A stretch of 37,371 nt of DNA, taken from the NCBI GenBank assembly GCA_049889355.1, contig JBMHDN010000018.1:1-37371 (forward strand). Direction: 5' to 3'. The stretch comes from JBMHDN01 sp049889355 (GTDB lineage: Bacteria; Pseudomonadota; Alphaproteobacteria; Puniceispirillales; Puniceispirillaceae). Below, one piece after another: positions 8,460-17,893 of the stretch; position 1 is the first letter of the stretch, and each line of letters opens with the position of its first letter. Position numbers and translations under genes: made by a program. The notes below the pieces were generated by a model, which saw only the letters and a list, made by a program, of their open reading frames with translations, was not told where the DNA came from and did no database searches.

Positions 8460-9341
8460 TTATTCGAATTTCTCAAGGCGCATTTGCGAGATTTGATCTG
8501 TTACAAGGCCAAGAACAATGGTCTGGATGCCGGCAAGCACCAACATAGAGCCAAAGACCGGAAAACCCAATCGCTGTGACAAGGCGATCCAAAAGCCATA
8601 TACCAACCCTGTGATAAGGAAGCTGAGCCCGATACTCATAAAAAAGCGCATTGGACGGAACAATAATAAAGCCCGAACGATCAACAGCATAGTGCGCAAA
8701 CCATCTCTGACCTGTCGTACAGAACTCACCCCCATTCTATCCAGAACCGTAATAGAGACGGTTTGGCCAGAATAACCGCGCATCTCCATTAACAAAGTGG
8801 TGGTGGTCGATGCGCCAAACCCACCTGACAATAAATGCAAATAACGCCTGATAAGCGCCGTTTTAAAGCCGCGCAGCCCTGAATTAAAATCGGTAATCTG
8901 GCGCACGCCGGCGAGACGCACAAGCTGGCGGAGCACAAATTTGCCCAGCAATCTGCTTTTCACCTGATGCGATTTGGCGTCGCGTTCACCCACGACAAAA
9001 TCAACCTCATCTGCGACCAGAATTTTAGCTATTTTTTCAACATCTTCCAAACGATGCTGACCATCTGAATCCATCCAGATGACATTTTCGTTGCTGGCCT
9101 CTTTCATGCCCGTGATCAGCGCCTGACCATAGCCACGATTACGCCCATGTTTCAGCAACCTAAAATGAGGCCTTTGTGAGATGAAATCTTCAATAATGGC
9201 TACACTTTTATCTTTTGAACCATCATCTATGATGATGATTTCTGCCTCTTTTAGATAAGCATGCTGGCTCAGTGCCGTTAAAAGGTCACCAATATTTTCT
9301 GCTTCATTGAAACAGGGAATAACCAATGAAATATGCGCCAT
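8460..9341 (-). CDS. DPM1-like family 2 glycosyltransferase
   Basis: Polyprenyl-phosphate sugar synthase type GT2 enzyme of 293 residues. The GT-A domain begins MAHISLVIPCFNEAENI, with the nucleotide-binding IIIIDDGSKDKS and the catalytic-site MDSDGQHRLEDV, both typical of DPM1/GtrB/ArnC relatives. Two C-terminal hydrophobic segments (about 220-280) anchor it in the inner membrane. The likely product is a lipid-phosphate monosaccharide used by a membrane GT-C enzyme, possibly the one at 4783-6315. I use the ATG at 9341 because AGGGGG lies about 6 bases upstream and the fold begins right there; the ORF stays open 36 bases further. It is preceded by the flippase with a 93-base gap and followed by a 205-base gap. 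Confidence 0.88.
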   Translation of the reverse strand: MAHISLVIPCFNEAENIGDLLTALSQHAYLKEAEIIIIDDGSKDKSVAIIEDFISQRPHFRLLKHGRNRGYGQALITGMKEASNENVIWMDSDGQHRLEDVEKIAKILVADEVDFVVGERDAKSHQVKSRLLGKFVLRQLVRLAGVRQITDFNSGLRGFKTALIRRYLHLLSGGFGASTTTTLLMEMRGYSGQTVSITVLDRMGVSSVRQVRDGLRTMLLIVRALLLFRPMRFFMSIGLSFLITGLVYGFWIALSQRLGFPVFGSMLVLAGIQTIVLGLVTDQISQMRLEKFE

Positions 9342-9434
9342 AAAAAGCCCCCTAGCTGCCAGATGGCCGTCTATCACAAGGATTTAGCACTTATAAGAGA
9401 AGGAGACAATCTGATGACACAGTTTTTGAGCCAA

Positions 9435-10688
9435 TCAGGCCAGGCTCAGTGCGGTTTGCTTTAAGATAGAGCGCTGAATTAAGAAGGCCAAAAGACCAAA
9501 AGAGATACAGGTCCCCACAGCCGCCCCGATGATACCAATCATTGGAATAAGCGTTAGATTCAGCACCGCATTACACAGGACTGAGACCAGCATAAAGCCG
9601 GTGAACACCCCAATTTTATTCAGCGTAAAAAATAAATTCTGCATTAAAATGGCAGGGCTGACCAAAAACACACCTGTCAATGTTAGGATAAGGCTAATCA
9701 CCATTTCAGACGACAGATAACCAAGCGTGAGCGCCATATACAGCACCCCGCCAACAAAAGAAGGAACGCCTAGCAACGCAAACCAGCGATATTGATCCGC
9801 CAAAAAGGCTTTCAATTCAGCAACCCTACCTTTTTTAAGATGGCCTAAAATAACCGTGAAAAACTCGCCGCGTTTGAGGGTTGCAAAGCCCATAAAGCCT
9901 TCGCTAACCGTCATGATGAGGGTGTAGATGCCAACCATCTCAAGTGGCAGGAACAAGGAGACCATTATCATATCCACCTTGGTATTCACGTCATTTGCCA
10001 GATTGGTAAGGCTTGAAGCAAAGGCCCGTCGCAGGTAGCTTTTAAAGCTAAAATTCACCTCTGCCAGAGTCTGACGGGTTCTATCATCTGCAGTCGGCTT
10101 GCGTAAAATCACCAGCAATCCAACAAGCTGAACCATCTCTGCAAACAGCCATATCCAAATGGCGATGAAGAGATCCGCCCGCACTTCAAAGACACTCACC
10201 ACCCCCAGAGCAAGAGCAATCGCCCGCATCAAATTAGCCAATGCAATCGGCTTTTTCAGGCCAAGGGTTGTAGCCCGCGCCACCAGCATTTTGGTCTGGC
10301 TAATGATAACAATATTCACAAGGAGAAGGCCCAAAAACGCGGCTGATATGTTAAGCAGGCCGGCATGATAAACCAACAACATGACAAGCCCGATAACACC
10401 ACAAATCACAAGAGACAGACCAGCACCCCATTTATGGGCTAGTTGAATCGAGGACAGGCTCACCTCTTTGCCTGCACTGCCAAAAGAGATGATGGTGTTA
10501 TGAAACCCCAAGACGCCAATTTGGCTGAGAATAAGGCTCCATGTCAGCCAAATGCCGAGCATACCAAGTGCATCTGCACCTTGAAAACGGCCAGTCCAGA
10601 GCATAAGCACTACACCGCTGAGCAAGGTCGTCCCATGTGCGATTTCAAAAAGGCCTATTTTGCTGAGGAGTTTGGCTATCAAGGACAA
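9435..10688 (-). CDS. Polysaccharide flippase of the Wzx/MOP superfamily
   Basis: 417 residues, almost entirely hydrophobic, with about twelve predicted membrane segments and short charged loops, consistent with a Wzx-like exporter that flips undecaprenyl-linked glycans to the periplasm. The repeated interior pattern resembles MurJ/Wzx transporters (long N-terminal bundle, LANDVNTKVDMIMVSLFL near 228, typical of the polysaccharide synthase family). The first in-frame start is a TTG at 10688 with AGG about 6 bases upstream; nearby ATG codons are out of frame. It begins only 25 bases after the pgi stop, so it may be read from the Entner-Doudoroff operon. In an oligosaccharyltransferase pathway it would stand in for PglK, which is an unrelated ABC-type flippase. 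Confidence 0.85.
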   Translation of the reverse strand: MSLIAKLLSKIGLFEIAHGTTLLSGVVLMLWTGRFQGADALGMLGIWLTWSLILSQIGVLGFHNTIISFGSAGKEVSLSSIQLAHKWGAGLSLVICGVIGLVMLLVYHAGLLNISAAFLGLLLVNIVIISQTKMLVARATTLGLKKPIALANLMRAIALALGVVSVFEVRADLFIAIWIWLFAEMVQLVGLLVILRKPTADDRTRQTLAEVNFSFKSYLRRAFASSLTNLANDVNTKVDMIMVSLFLPLEMVGIYTLIMTVSEGFMGFATLKRGEFFTVILGHLKKGRVAELKAFLADQYRWFALLGVPSFVGGVLYMALTLGYLSSEMVISLILTLTGVFLVSPAILMQNLFFTLNKIGVFTGFMLVSVLCNAVLNLTLIPMIGIIGAAVGTCISFGLLAFLIQRSILKQTALSLA

Positions 10689-10713
10689 AAGACCTGTTTC
10701 TGGCAGCGTGCAT

Positions 10714-12240
10714 TCATGATTGGCTGACTTTATCTAAAAGAGCCTGTGCCGAGGGGCTGAAAGCTGGCTTATCGCCTGATGGGATGCTATTCCCGGCCTC
10801 TGCAGCCAAGGCCATTTTCTTACCCAGCTCGACACCCCATTGATCAAAGGAATTGATATCCCAGATGAAGCCGCATACCGCCGTTACATGCTCATAAAAA
10901 GCCAGAATCTGTCCAAGTGTCTTAGGGTTTGTTTGATCCCAACTGAGCACCACAGACGGCCTGTTACCTGAAAAATGACGATGTGGCGCGTCTGTATTGG
11001 CGCTGCCTACCGCTAATGCTTCTGCTTGTGCAACTGCATTGGCAACAAGGCGTTTATGATTAGGGGCAAAATCGAGATTGAGCGCGAAATCACCTGGCTT
11101 TAGCGGCACCAGAATATCAATCGGGTTTGGTTCTACCCCTTGGTGTAGATACTGGAAAAAACTATGCTGGGCATTGGTCCCCGGCTCACCCCAGATGAGC
11201 GGGCTGGCTGGCCAGTCAAGCGGCGCGCCATGCCTGTCTACAGATTTGCCATTGCTTTCCATTTCCAATTGCTGGGCCCATGCAGGCAGACGGTGGAGAT
11301 GCTGGTCATAGGGCATCAGACCATAGGCTGGAAAGCCGAGGAAATTGCGGTTCCAAATACGTATCAACCCCATCAGTACAGGCAGATTTGTCGCGAGCGG
11401 CGCCGTTGCAAAATGCTGATCCATCTCTTGGGCGCCTTCTAAAAAGCGCGTGAAATTACTTGTTCCGATACCCAGCATCACAGGCAGGCCAACGGCTGAC
11501 CAGAGCGAGTAGCGCCCCCCTACCCCCTCATCAAAGGCAAAGATACGTTCTTTTGATATGCCCCAAGCCTCAGCTTTATCAGGCGCGGCGGTAACACCAG
11601 CCATGGCTGTGTCAGGGCCGACACCTGCTTGCCTTAACCAATCGCGGGCCAGCATCGCATTACTCAGCGTTTCAGCAGTTGTGAAGGTCTTTGAGGTGAC
11701 AAGGATCAAAGTGCGGTGCGGATTAAGGCTTGCCAGCACATCATGCAAATGGCTCGGGTCCACATTGGCCACATAATGAATGGCCGGTCCGTCTGCAAAA
11801 TTGGCAAGCGCTTCTGATACCATGGCCGGACCCAAATCAGAGCCACCAATGCCCAGATTAACCACCGCATCATAGAGGCCTGCGCCGCGCACCGCATCAA
11901 CAAACTGGCACAGATGCTGCCAGTGCGGATTCTCAAAGCGGGCTTTGCTCCTCAAATCACAATGAATGACTGGCCTGTTTTCTGTATTATTAATAGCGTC
12001 ACCTGCCAGCATCGCATCGCGCTTTGCTTCTAGCGCGGCGGCTTCTGCCATCGCCAGAAGTTGGTCTAAGACAGATTTATCCAGTAGTTGGCGTGTCATA
12101 TCCAGCCTCAGACCTGCCGCAGAATAAACCAGTTCTTCTGCACGTTCTGGGGCATAGAGCACGGATTTTAAATCAAACTTGCGATAGGTTTTCGCCGCCT
12201 TTTGCAAAGATTCAGCATGCGGGTTTTGAGAGAGTTGCAT
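10714..12240 (-). CDS. pgi: Glucose-6-phosphate isomerase
   Basis: Interconverts glucose 6-phosphate and fructose 6-phosphate in the cytoplasm. The 508-residue protein shows the family blocks: NLGIGGSDLGPAMV, LVTSKTFTTAETLSNA (phosphate-binding serines and threonines), FDEGVGGRYSLWSAVGLP and the late SFDQWGVELGK near the C-terminus. The ORF is open a further 36 codons upstream, but those lie in eda; the ATG at 12240 follows the eda stop by 5 bases and starts a normal Pgi N-terminus. As the last member of zwf-pgl-edd-eda-pgi it would return fructose 6-phosphate made by gluconeogenesis to the Entner-Doudoroff route, or supply it for sugar nucleotide synthesis downstream. Confidence 0.97.
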   Translation of the reverse strand: MQLSQNPHAESLQKAAKTYRKFDLKSVLYAPERAEELVYSAAGLRLDMTRQLLDKSVLDQLLAMAEAAALEAKRDAMLAGDAINNTENRPVIHCDLRSKARFENPHWQHLCQFVDAVRGAGLYDAVVNLGIGGSDLGPAMVSEALANFADGPAIHYVANVDPSHLHDVLASLNPHRTLILVTSKTFTTAETLSNAMLARDWLRQAGVGPDTAMAGVTAAPDKAEAWGISKERIFAFDEGVGGRYSLWSAVGLPVMLGIGTSNFTRFLEGAQEMDQHFATAPLATNLPVLMGLIRIWNRNFLGFPAYGLMPYDQHLHRLPAWAQQLEMESNGKSVDRHGAPLDWPASPLIWGEPGTNAQHSFFQYLHQGVEPNPIDILVPLKPGDFALNLDFAPNHKRLVANAVAQAEALAVGSANTDAPHRHFSGNRPSVVLSWDQTNPKTLGQILAFYEHVTAVCGFIWDINSFDQWGVELGKKMALAAEAGNSIPSGDKPAFSPSAQALLDKVSQS

Positions 12241-12245
12241 CTGTT

Positions 12246-12878
12246 TTACTTTTTCAAAGCAGTGGCTGATTTGGCCCGATCTGTAATCGCGGCAAAATTG
12301 CCTGAATTGATATCCGCCAGCGGGGCAATCCAACTGCCGCCAACACACACAATATTAGACAAGGCAAGCCAGTCAGGCGCAGTTTGGGCTGATATGCCGC
12401 CAGTTGGACAGAATTTAAGATTTGGCAAAGGACTTGCCAGTGATTTCAAGAAGGGCAGGCCGCCTGCCGCAGAGGCCGGAAAGAACTTTAAGGCATGATA
12501 ACCCTTTTCCGCCAGTACCATCATTTCAGATACGGTGGCCGCGCCTGGCAATAAGGGCAGGCCAGCGGCTTTGCACCCGTCTAAAACAGCCTCGGTTGAG
12601 CCAGGGCTGACCCCAAATTGCGCCCCAGCTGATTTGGCGTCTTGTGCTTGTTGGGCAGATAAAATAGTGCCCACACCAACCACCATCTCAGGGCGTGCCT
12701 CGGCCATGTTCTGAACCGCATCCAGTGCCGCTGAACTGCGCAGGGTGATTTCAGCAACAGTGATACCACCTTCTAAAAGCGCATCAGCAAGCGGTACCGC
12801 CTGCTCTGCCTTTTCAATCACAATGACTGGCATCACAGGGCCGAGACCCATAATCTCTAATGTGGATAAACCACTCAT
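12246..12878 (-). CDS. eda: KDPG aldolase (2-keto-3-deoxy-6-phosphogluconate aldolase)
   Basis: Splits KDPG to pyruvate and glyceraldehyde 3-phosphate, the last dedicated step of the Entner-Doudoroff pathway. At 210 residues it is normal length. The Schiff-base lysine is K131 in KFFPAS, with E44 and R48 in the VAEITLR strand and the GVGTIL, LPGAATVSE and FCPTGGI motifs of the class I fold. It overlaps edd by four bases (ATGA at 12875-12878), the usual arrangement for coupled translation, and is followed five bases later by pgi. Confidence 0.97.
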   Translation of the reverse strand: MSGLSTLEIMGLGPVMPVIVIEKAEQAVPLADALLEGGITVAEITLRSSAALDAVQNMAEARPEMVVGVGTILSAQQAQDAKSAGAQFGVSPGSTEAVLDGCKAAGLPLLPGAATVSEMMVLAEKGYHALKFFPASAAGGLPFLKSLASPLPNLKFCPTGGISAQTAPDWLALSNIVCVGGSWIAPLADINSGNFAAITDRAKSATALKK

Positions 12879-14716
12879 GATAAATGCTCCAAAATTGAAA
12901 GACCACCGCCTTGTTCAGCTGAATGTGCCCCGCGCCGCAAGCCAGCAAATAATGGCCGTGCAAAGCCAGACTGATCAGGCCTGTTTGAGCCGATATCAGC
13001 CTCTCTGCCTGCCAGCTCTGCATCAACAGTTAGCTGGCCTGTAAGCGCATCAATGGTGATGATATCACCATCTTTAATCCGCGCAATCGGTCCGTTCTGC
13101 ACAGCTTCAGGACAAACATGTATTGCCGCCGGCACTTTACCAGAAGCCCCTGACATGCGGCCATCTGTGACCAGCCCGATGACAAATCCTTTTGCCTGAA
13201 GATTCACCATCAAAGGGGTCAGACTGTGTAATTCAGGCATACCGTTGGCTTGCGGGCCTTGTCCGCGTACCACCAAGATCACATCTCTGTCCAGTTTGCC
13301 ATCCTGATAAGCAGCCTTCACCGAAGCCTCGTCATGAAACACCGCGGCTGGTGCACTGATTTTATGGCGTTTTTCATCAACAGCCGAAATTTTGATAACA
13401 GATTTGCCTAGATTGCCATCAAGCATTTTAAGGCCGCCCGTTTGCGCAAATCCATCTTCTGCGCCGCGCAGCATCTCTGTGTCATGAGAGTGTGTCGGGG
13501 CAGCGCGCCAGACCAGCTGATTGGCTGTTAATACAGGCTCGACTGCATAATCATTCAGATTTTCGCCCCAGACTGTGCGCGCACTGCCATCCAAAAGGCC
13601 ATTATTGAGCAGGTTGCGGATCACAAATCCCATACCGCCAGCAGCGTGGAAATGGTTCACATCACCACTGCCATTGGGATAGACCCGCGCCATCAGCGGT
13701 ACAATCTCTGATAATTCAGCAAAATCGTCCCATAACAGCTGAATCCCTGCCGCCGCTGCCATGGCCGGCAGATGTAAGGTATGGTTGGTCGACCCGCCTG
13801 TGGCATGCAAGCCCACAATGGCATTCACAAAAGAGCGTTCATCCAGCATCACACCCATCGCCTTTTCGCGTTGGTTCAGTCGTGCCAGTTCAGCTGTGCG
13901 CTGGGTTGCCGCAATAGTCAGGGCATGGCGCAAATCAGAATGCGGGTGCACAAAAGCAGCACCTGGCAGATGCAAGCCCATGACCTCCATCAGCATCTGA
14001 TTTGAATTGGCTGTCCCGTAAAAGGTGCAGGTACCGGGGCCATGATAGGCTGCGACTTCTGATTTCAGCAAATCATCACGGCTGGCCTCACCACGGGCGA
14101 AGGCAGCGCGCACCGCTGCTTTTTGCTCATTGGGAATGCCTGTGCTCATCGGGCCTGCTGGCACAAAAATCACTGGCACATGGCCAAAGCTGAGGGCGCC
14201 CATCACCAAGCCGGGGACAATTTTATCACAGACACCAAGACAGAGCGCACCATCATATACATTATGGCTGAGCCCGATAGCGGTGGCGAGCGCGATCACA
14301 TCACGGCTCATCAAGGAAAGCTCCATACCCGGGCGCCCTTGTGTAACCCCATCACACATGGCAGGCACGCCGCCGGCTACCTGTGCAGTGGCGCCCACCC
14401 CACGTGCAGCAGATTTGATGATATCTGGGAATTTCTCAAAGGGCTGATGTGCTGAAAGCATATCATTATAGGCTGAAATAATGCCGATATTCGGGGCCAG
14501 CTCTGCATTTGGATCTGACTGGCCTAATACCGCGTCCTGATCAACCCCTGCACCAGCCGCTGCATGGGCCATGTTAGAACAGCTGACCTGCCGGCGATCC
14601 CCATCGCTTGAGCTGCGCATCTCATCTAGCTGGGCGAGATAGGCTTCTCTTGTTGGCTTGCTCCGCTCAATAATCCGGCCTAACACCTGTTGTAATTGCG
14701 GATGTAAATCACTCAT
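12875..14716 (-). CDS. edd: 6-phosphogluconate dehydratase
   Basis: Dehydrates 6-phosphogluconate to KDPG using an iron-sulfur cluster (IlvD/Edd family). The 613 residues are the standard Edd length, with the cluster-region sequences VPAMCDGVTQGRPGMELSLMSRD and ALCLGVCDKIVPGL, the ATGGSTNHTLHLPA block, and the C-terminal DGRMSGASGKVPAAIHV. IlvD is excluded by the longer N-terminal part and by the operon. The ATG at 14716 follows the pgl stop by one base. Together with zwf, pgl and eda it makes a complete glucose-6-phosphate to triose route. Confidence 0.97.
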   Translation of the reverse strand: MSDLHPQLQQVLGRIIERSKPTREAYLAQLDEMRSSSDGDRRQVSCSNMAHAAAGAGVDQDAVLGQSDPNAELAPNIGIISAYNDMLSAHQPFEKFPDIIKSAARGVGATAQVAGGVPAMCDGVTQGRPGMELSLMSRDVIALATAIGLSHNVYDGALCLGVCDKIVPGLVMGALSFGHVPVIFVPAGPMSTGIPNEQKAAVRAAFARGEASRDDLLKSEVAAYHGPGTCTFYGTANSNQMLMEVMGLHLPGAAFVHPHSDLRHALTIAATQRTAELARLNQREKAMGVMLDERSFVNAIVGLHATGGSTNHTLHLPAMAAAAGIQLLWDDFAELSEIVPLMARVYPNGSGDVNHFHAAGGMGFVIRNLLNNGLLDGSARTVWGENLNDYAVEPVLTANQLVWRAAPTHSHDTEMLRGAEDGFAQTGGLKMLDGNLGKSVIKISAVDEKRHKISAPAAVFHDEASVKAAYQDGKLDRDVILVVRGQGPQANGMPELHSLTPLMVNLQAKGFVIGLVTDGRMSGASGKVPAAIHVCPEAVQNGPIARIKDGDIITIDALTGQLTVDAELAGREADIGSNRPDQSGFARPLFAGLRRGAHSAEQGGGLSILEHLS

Positions 14717-14717
14717 C

Positions 14718-15338
14718 TCACGCGCTCTCTAGCTTATTCAGAGGGGTTTTTTGCTGTTTTTGCAGATAATGAATAGGCAGAGCCCTATCGGTTTGCGCTG
14801 CCTGCCACACGGCCTTTTTCTCAGCACCAGATATAATCATATAAACAGAGGCTGACTGTAAAATCAGTGCCATATTCATGGTGATGCGCTCAACCTTTGG
14901 ATTGCCATATGCCGGCGTGGTCAAAATCGCAGGCGAGACATCTGGTGAAAAGGCTGCCTCATCGCCAATCATATCAGGAAACAGCGAAGCAAAATGGCCA
15001 TCTGGCCCCATGCCCAGCAACATCACATCAAATGGCAGATAGGCCTCATAATCACTCAAATCTGCTTCTTTGAGCGATATAAAATGCGCATCCCTGACAG
15101 GACCTTTTAACAATTTGTCTTTGATTAGCCCTACATTGCTGGCTTGGTCTGTATCTGGTACCAACCTGTCATCAACAAGGCTCACCATGATGTTAGACCA
15201 GTCCATCTCTAGACTGGCAAGCGCTTCAAAAATCGGCAATGGGCTTGACCCGCCAGAGACAATCAGGCTGGCTTGTCCTTTTTTCTGAACAGCATTTTGA
15301 AGCTGTGATGCAATCTGTGCTGCAGCCTCTTTCAACAT
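14718..15338 (-). CDS. pgl: 6-phosphogluconolactonase
   Basis: Hydrolyses 6-phosphogluconolactone made by Zwf. The 206-residue protein belongs to the short DevB/SOL type, related to glucosamine-6-phosphate isomerases: SGGSSPLPIFEAL near 25, VDDRLVPDTDQASNVGLI near 75 and LLGMGPDGHFASLFPD near 105. The ATG at 15338 begins 3 bases after the zwf stop, and the stop lies one base before edd, so the gene is fixed in place inside the operon. It is somewhat shorter than typical 230-residue homologues, mainly at the N-terminus. Confidence 0.95.
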   Translation of the reverse strand: MLKEAAAQIASQLQNAVQKKGQASLIVSGGSSPLPIFEALASLEMDWSNIMVSLVDDRLVPDTDQASNVGLIKDKLLKGPVRDAHFISLKEADLSDYEAYLPFDVMLLGMGPDGHFASLFPDMIGDEAAFSPDVSPAILTTPAYGNPKVERITMNMALILQSASVYMIISGAEKKAVWQAAQTDRALPIHYLQKQQKTPLNKLESA

Positions 15339-15341
15339 GGC

Positions 15342-16790
15342 TCATATATCCTCTTTTGGATTAACCCAGCCCTCAACATCTGTGCCCATCAGGCTATCTT
15401 CTGGACCCATCGAACCAGCCGGATAGAGCGCAGGCGGCATGTCTTGTGATGCGGCAATGATAGGATCGATATAAGACCAGGCTGCCAGCACCTCATCTAG
15501 ACGCATAAATAAGGTCTGGTTGCCACGCGCCACATCCATCAATAACCGCTCATAGGCTTCGGGCAGGCGCTCGTCAAAAGTATCACCAAAGGCCAGATTG
15601 AGTTCTGACGGGAACAGACGCATCCCACCAGGACCCGGGGCTTTGGAGATCAGTTGAAGGCGCAGCCCCTCTTGCGGCTGCAGACGGATAATCAGGCGAT
15701 TTGGCTCTTGCTGGCTAGTCGGGAAAATAGCATGCGGCTGTTTGCGGAAGGTGATCACAATTTCAGATGCCCGCATTTTCAGACGCTTGCCAGTGCGCAT
15801 GTAAAAGGGCACACCTGACCAACGCCAATTCTCAATATAACATTTCAGCGCGACATAAGTTTCGGTATTTGACGCGCTGCCCAGCGCGTCGAGATATCCT
15901 TCATATTGACCGCGCTGCACATCGCCAGCCTCAGCAGGGCGCAAAGCCCGCAAGACACGCAGCTTTTCATCACGCACTTCATCAGCGGTAAACCGCGCTG
16001 GTGGCTCCATCGCCACCAGACAAAGCAGTTGCAGCAAGTGGTTTTGAACCATATCCCGCAACGCGCCATATTTGTCATAATAGGCTGCCCGGCTATCCAC
16101 ATCTAAATCTTCTGCCACCGTGATTTGGATCGATTCAATCTGGCGGTTTGACCACTGATTTTCAAAAATCACATTCGCAAAACGCAATGCCATCAAATTC
16201 TGGACTGTTTCCTTACCAAGATAATGATCAATCCGGTAAATCTGGCGCTCTTCAAAGACCTTCAGCAAAATATCATTGATCGATTTGGCTGAGGCCAGAT
16301 CAGACCCAAGTGGCTTTTCAACAACCAGACGTGCCTGTGGGACAACCAGCCCATGCTGGTGCAAGTGATCACAACACCCGCTAAACAGCTCAGGCGAAAT
16401 CGCCATATAGAATATAAGCGGCCTGTCAGCTGTGGCTCTTTCCAGAATAAGACCGGCCAAATCGGCCATGCCCGCACCGCCCTTCACATCGACAGCTTGA
16501 ATGGTGAGGATAGACAGAAAACCCTGCCAGACCGTCTCTGCCTCATTAAATTCGGCGAGTGCGGGTTCGCAATATGGCCGCAATGTCTCAGCAAATTCAT
16601 CTTTGGATGGTGGTTTGCGCGATACAATGAAAAGGCGGAAATCTGATGATACCTGACCATCATAAAACCGCCAGAGCAAGGCAGGCAGGATTTTACGCAA
16701 AGCCAAATCACCTGTGCCACCAAAAATCACATAATCGCTGACCGGAATTTGCGCCGTTTCAGGAATTTTTTTGTTTATTTGAGCAGTCAT
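15342..16790 (-). CDS. zwf: Glucose-6-phosphate 1-dehydrogenase
   Basis: First enzyme of the oxidative branch, making NAD(P)H and 6-phosphogluconolactone. The 482-residue protein has the N-terminal coenzyme fingerprint FGGTGDLALRKILPAL and the catalytic RIDHYLGKE signature near residue 186, followed by the QNLMALRFANVIFENQWS block of the family. It is the first gene of the operon; the 207-base gap upstream separates it from the divergent TauE/SafE gene and must contain the operon promoter. The N-terminus carries about 20 residues before the Rossmann fold, within the usual range. Confidence 0.97.
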   Translation of the reverse strand: MTAQINKKIPETAQIPVSDYVIFGGTGDLALRKILPALLWRFYDGQVSSDFRLFIVSRKPPSKDEFAETLRPYCEPALAEFNEAETVWQGFLSILTIQAVDVKGGAGMADLAGLILERATADRPLIFYMAISPELFSGCCDHLHQHGLVVPQARLVVEKPLGSDLASAKSINDILLKVFEERQIYRIDHYLGKETVQNLMALRFANVIFENQWSNRQIESIQITVAEDLDVDSRAAYYDKYGALRDMVQNHLLQLLCLVAMEPPARFTADEVRDEKLRVLRALRPAEAGDVQRGQYEGYLDALGSASNTETYVALKCYIENWRWSGVPFYMRTGKRLKMRASEIVITFRKQPHAIFPTSQQEPNRLIIRLQPQEGLRLQLISKAPGPGGMRLFPSELNLAFGDTFDERLPEAYERLLMDVARGNQTLFMRLDEVLAAWSYIDPIIAASQDMPPALYPAGSMGPEDSLMGTDVEGWVNPKEDI

Positions 16791-16997
16791 GGCCTAAAAC
16801 TATCAGGCTTTGGAAATACTGTTAAGTCTTGCGAAGCTGGAAAATAAATTTTCAGCATAAACCTTTCAGTATCTGATAAAATAATATAATTTTGGCGCAT
16901 TTTTGAGCCGTTTTTATCCGCAGCCATCTGTCTTTCTGCTTAATTTCAGCACAAATGAGCATCCTAAAGCGGGCCCACATATAAAAGGAAAATCCAT
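16791..16997. promoter_or_regulatory. Divergent control region between zwf operon and TauE/SafE gene
   Basis: AT-rich 207-base gap with promoters needed in both directions. It contains an imperfect inverted repeat at 16837-16855 (CTGGAAAATAAATTTTCAG, arms CTG(G)AAAAT and ATTTTCAG), placed 47 bases before the zwf ATG, where a repressor of the Entner-Doudoroff operon could bind. It does not look like the gammaproteobacterial HexR site as I know it. No gene-like reading frame is evident here. Confidence 0.4.
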
Positions 16998-17843
16998 ATG
17001 GAAGAAATCTGGTCCTTGTATTTTCCACTGCTCGCTACCGGCCTTGTATCTGGCTTTATGGCAGGCTTGCTCGGGGTTGGCGGAGGCTTGGTCATCGTCC
17101 CTGTTCTGGCCACCTTGCTTGAGCTCCAACAGACAGCTGACATGCAAAGGGCTATTATTTACCCGATGCATATGGCCATTGGCACCTCACTTGCGATTAT
17201 TGTTCCAACCTCTATCTTATCTGCCCGCACCCATTTTAAACTTGGTAATGTCGATAAAATCGCCGCTAGCCAATTGGCCTTGCCTATTTTCATTGGGGCG
17301 TTTGGCGGTGCGGTGTTGGTGAAGATGATGGATAATGCCACACTGAAAATTCTGTTTGGCAGCCTTGCTATCTTCTTGTCTATCAGTTTCTGGACAAAGG
17401 TGATGATCTGGCGTCATGGCTTGCCAGCTCAGCCCGTCCGAAGTGGCATTGGTGGTCTGATTGGCCTTATCTCAGCTGTGGTTGGCATTGGCGGCGGCTC
17501 ACTCACCGTGCCGACCTTGTCTGCCTGTGGCTGGGCTATCCACCGCGCGGTTGGCACCTCTGCTTTGCTGGGTCTGGTGATTTCAGTGCCTGCCATGCTG
17601 AGCTATATCTTTATCGGCTGGGGCCTAGATGGTCGACCTGATGGTGCGCTTGGATTTGTGTGGCTCCCAGCGGCGCTAACGATTTCGCTCACCGCCTTGG
17701 TGACCGCGCCAATTGGTGCAAAAACAGCCGCTAAGATAGATAAAGAAAAATTACGCAAGATTTTTGGTATTTTCATGGTGCTGGTTGGTGGCAGGCTGAT
17801 TTATGATGGGGTGCGGATGGGTGGTTTTGCTGTCTTGGGGTAA
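16998..17843 (+). CDS. TauE/SafE family sulfite/organosulfur anion exporter
   Basis: Inner-membrane anion permease of 281 residues with eight or so hydrophobic segments arranged as two homologous halves. The glycine-rich motifs GLLGVGGGLVIVPVL (about 23-37) and GLISAVVGIGGGSLTVPTLS (about 155-174) are the hallmarks of each half in this family. Members export sulfite, sulfoacetate or related anions, though many are uncharacterised. AAGGA sits 8-9 bases before the ATG. It is divergent from zwf and followed 50 bases later by the glycerate kinase gene. The specific substrate is not visible; the HpsN-like gene at 29512 makes a sulfur compound conceivable but not shown. Confidence 0.9.
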   Translation: MEEIWSLYFPLLATGLVSGFMAGLLGVGGGLVIVPVLATLLELQQTADMQRAIIYPMHMAIGTSLAIIVPTSILSARTHFKLGNVDKIAASQLALPIFIGAFGGAVLVKMMDNATLKILFGSLAIFLSISFWTKVMIWRHGLPAQPVRSGIGGLIGLISAVVGIGGGSLTVPTLSACGWAIHRAVGTSALLGLVISVPAMLSYIFIGWGLDGRPDGALGFVWLPAALTISLTALVTAPIGAKTAAKIDKEKLRKIFGIFMVLVGGRLIYDGVRMGGFAVLG

Positions 17844-17893
17844 AGGGTGTGAACCACGCATTATGACCAGATTGAGTTAAAGGCAGAAACTTG

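Noticed and set aside
16837..16855. HexR operator before zwf
   Set aside because: It is an imperfect inverted repeat in the right place but does not resemble the HexR consensus I know, and no HexR gene is in the window; kept only as an unassigned repeat.
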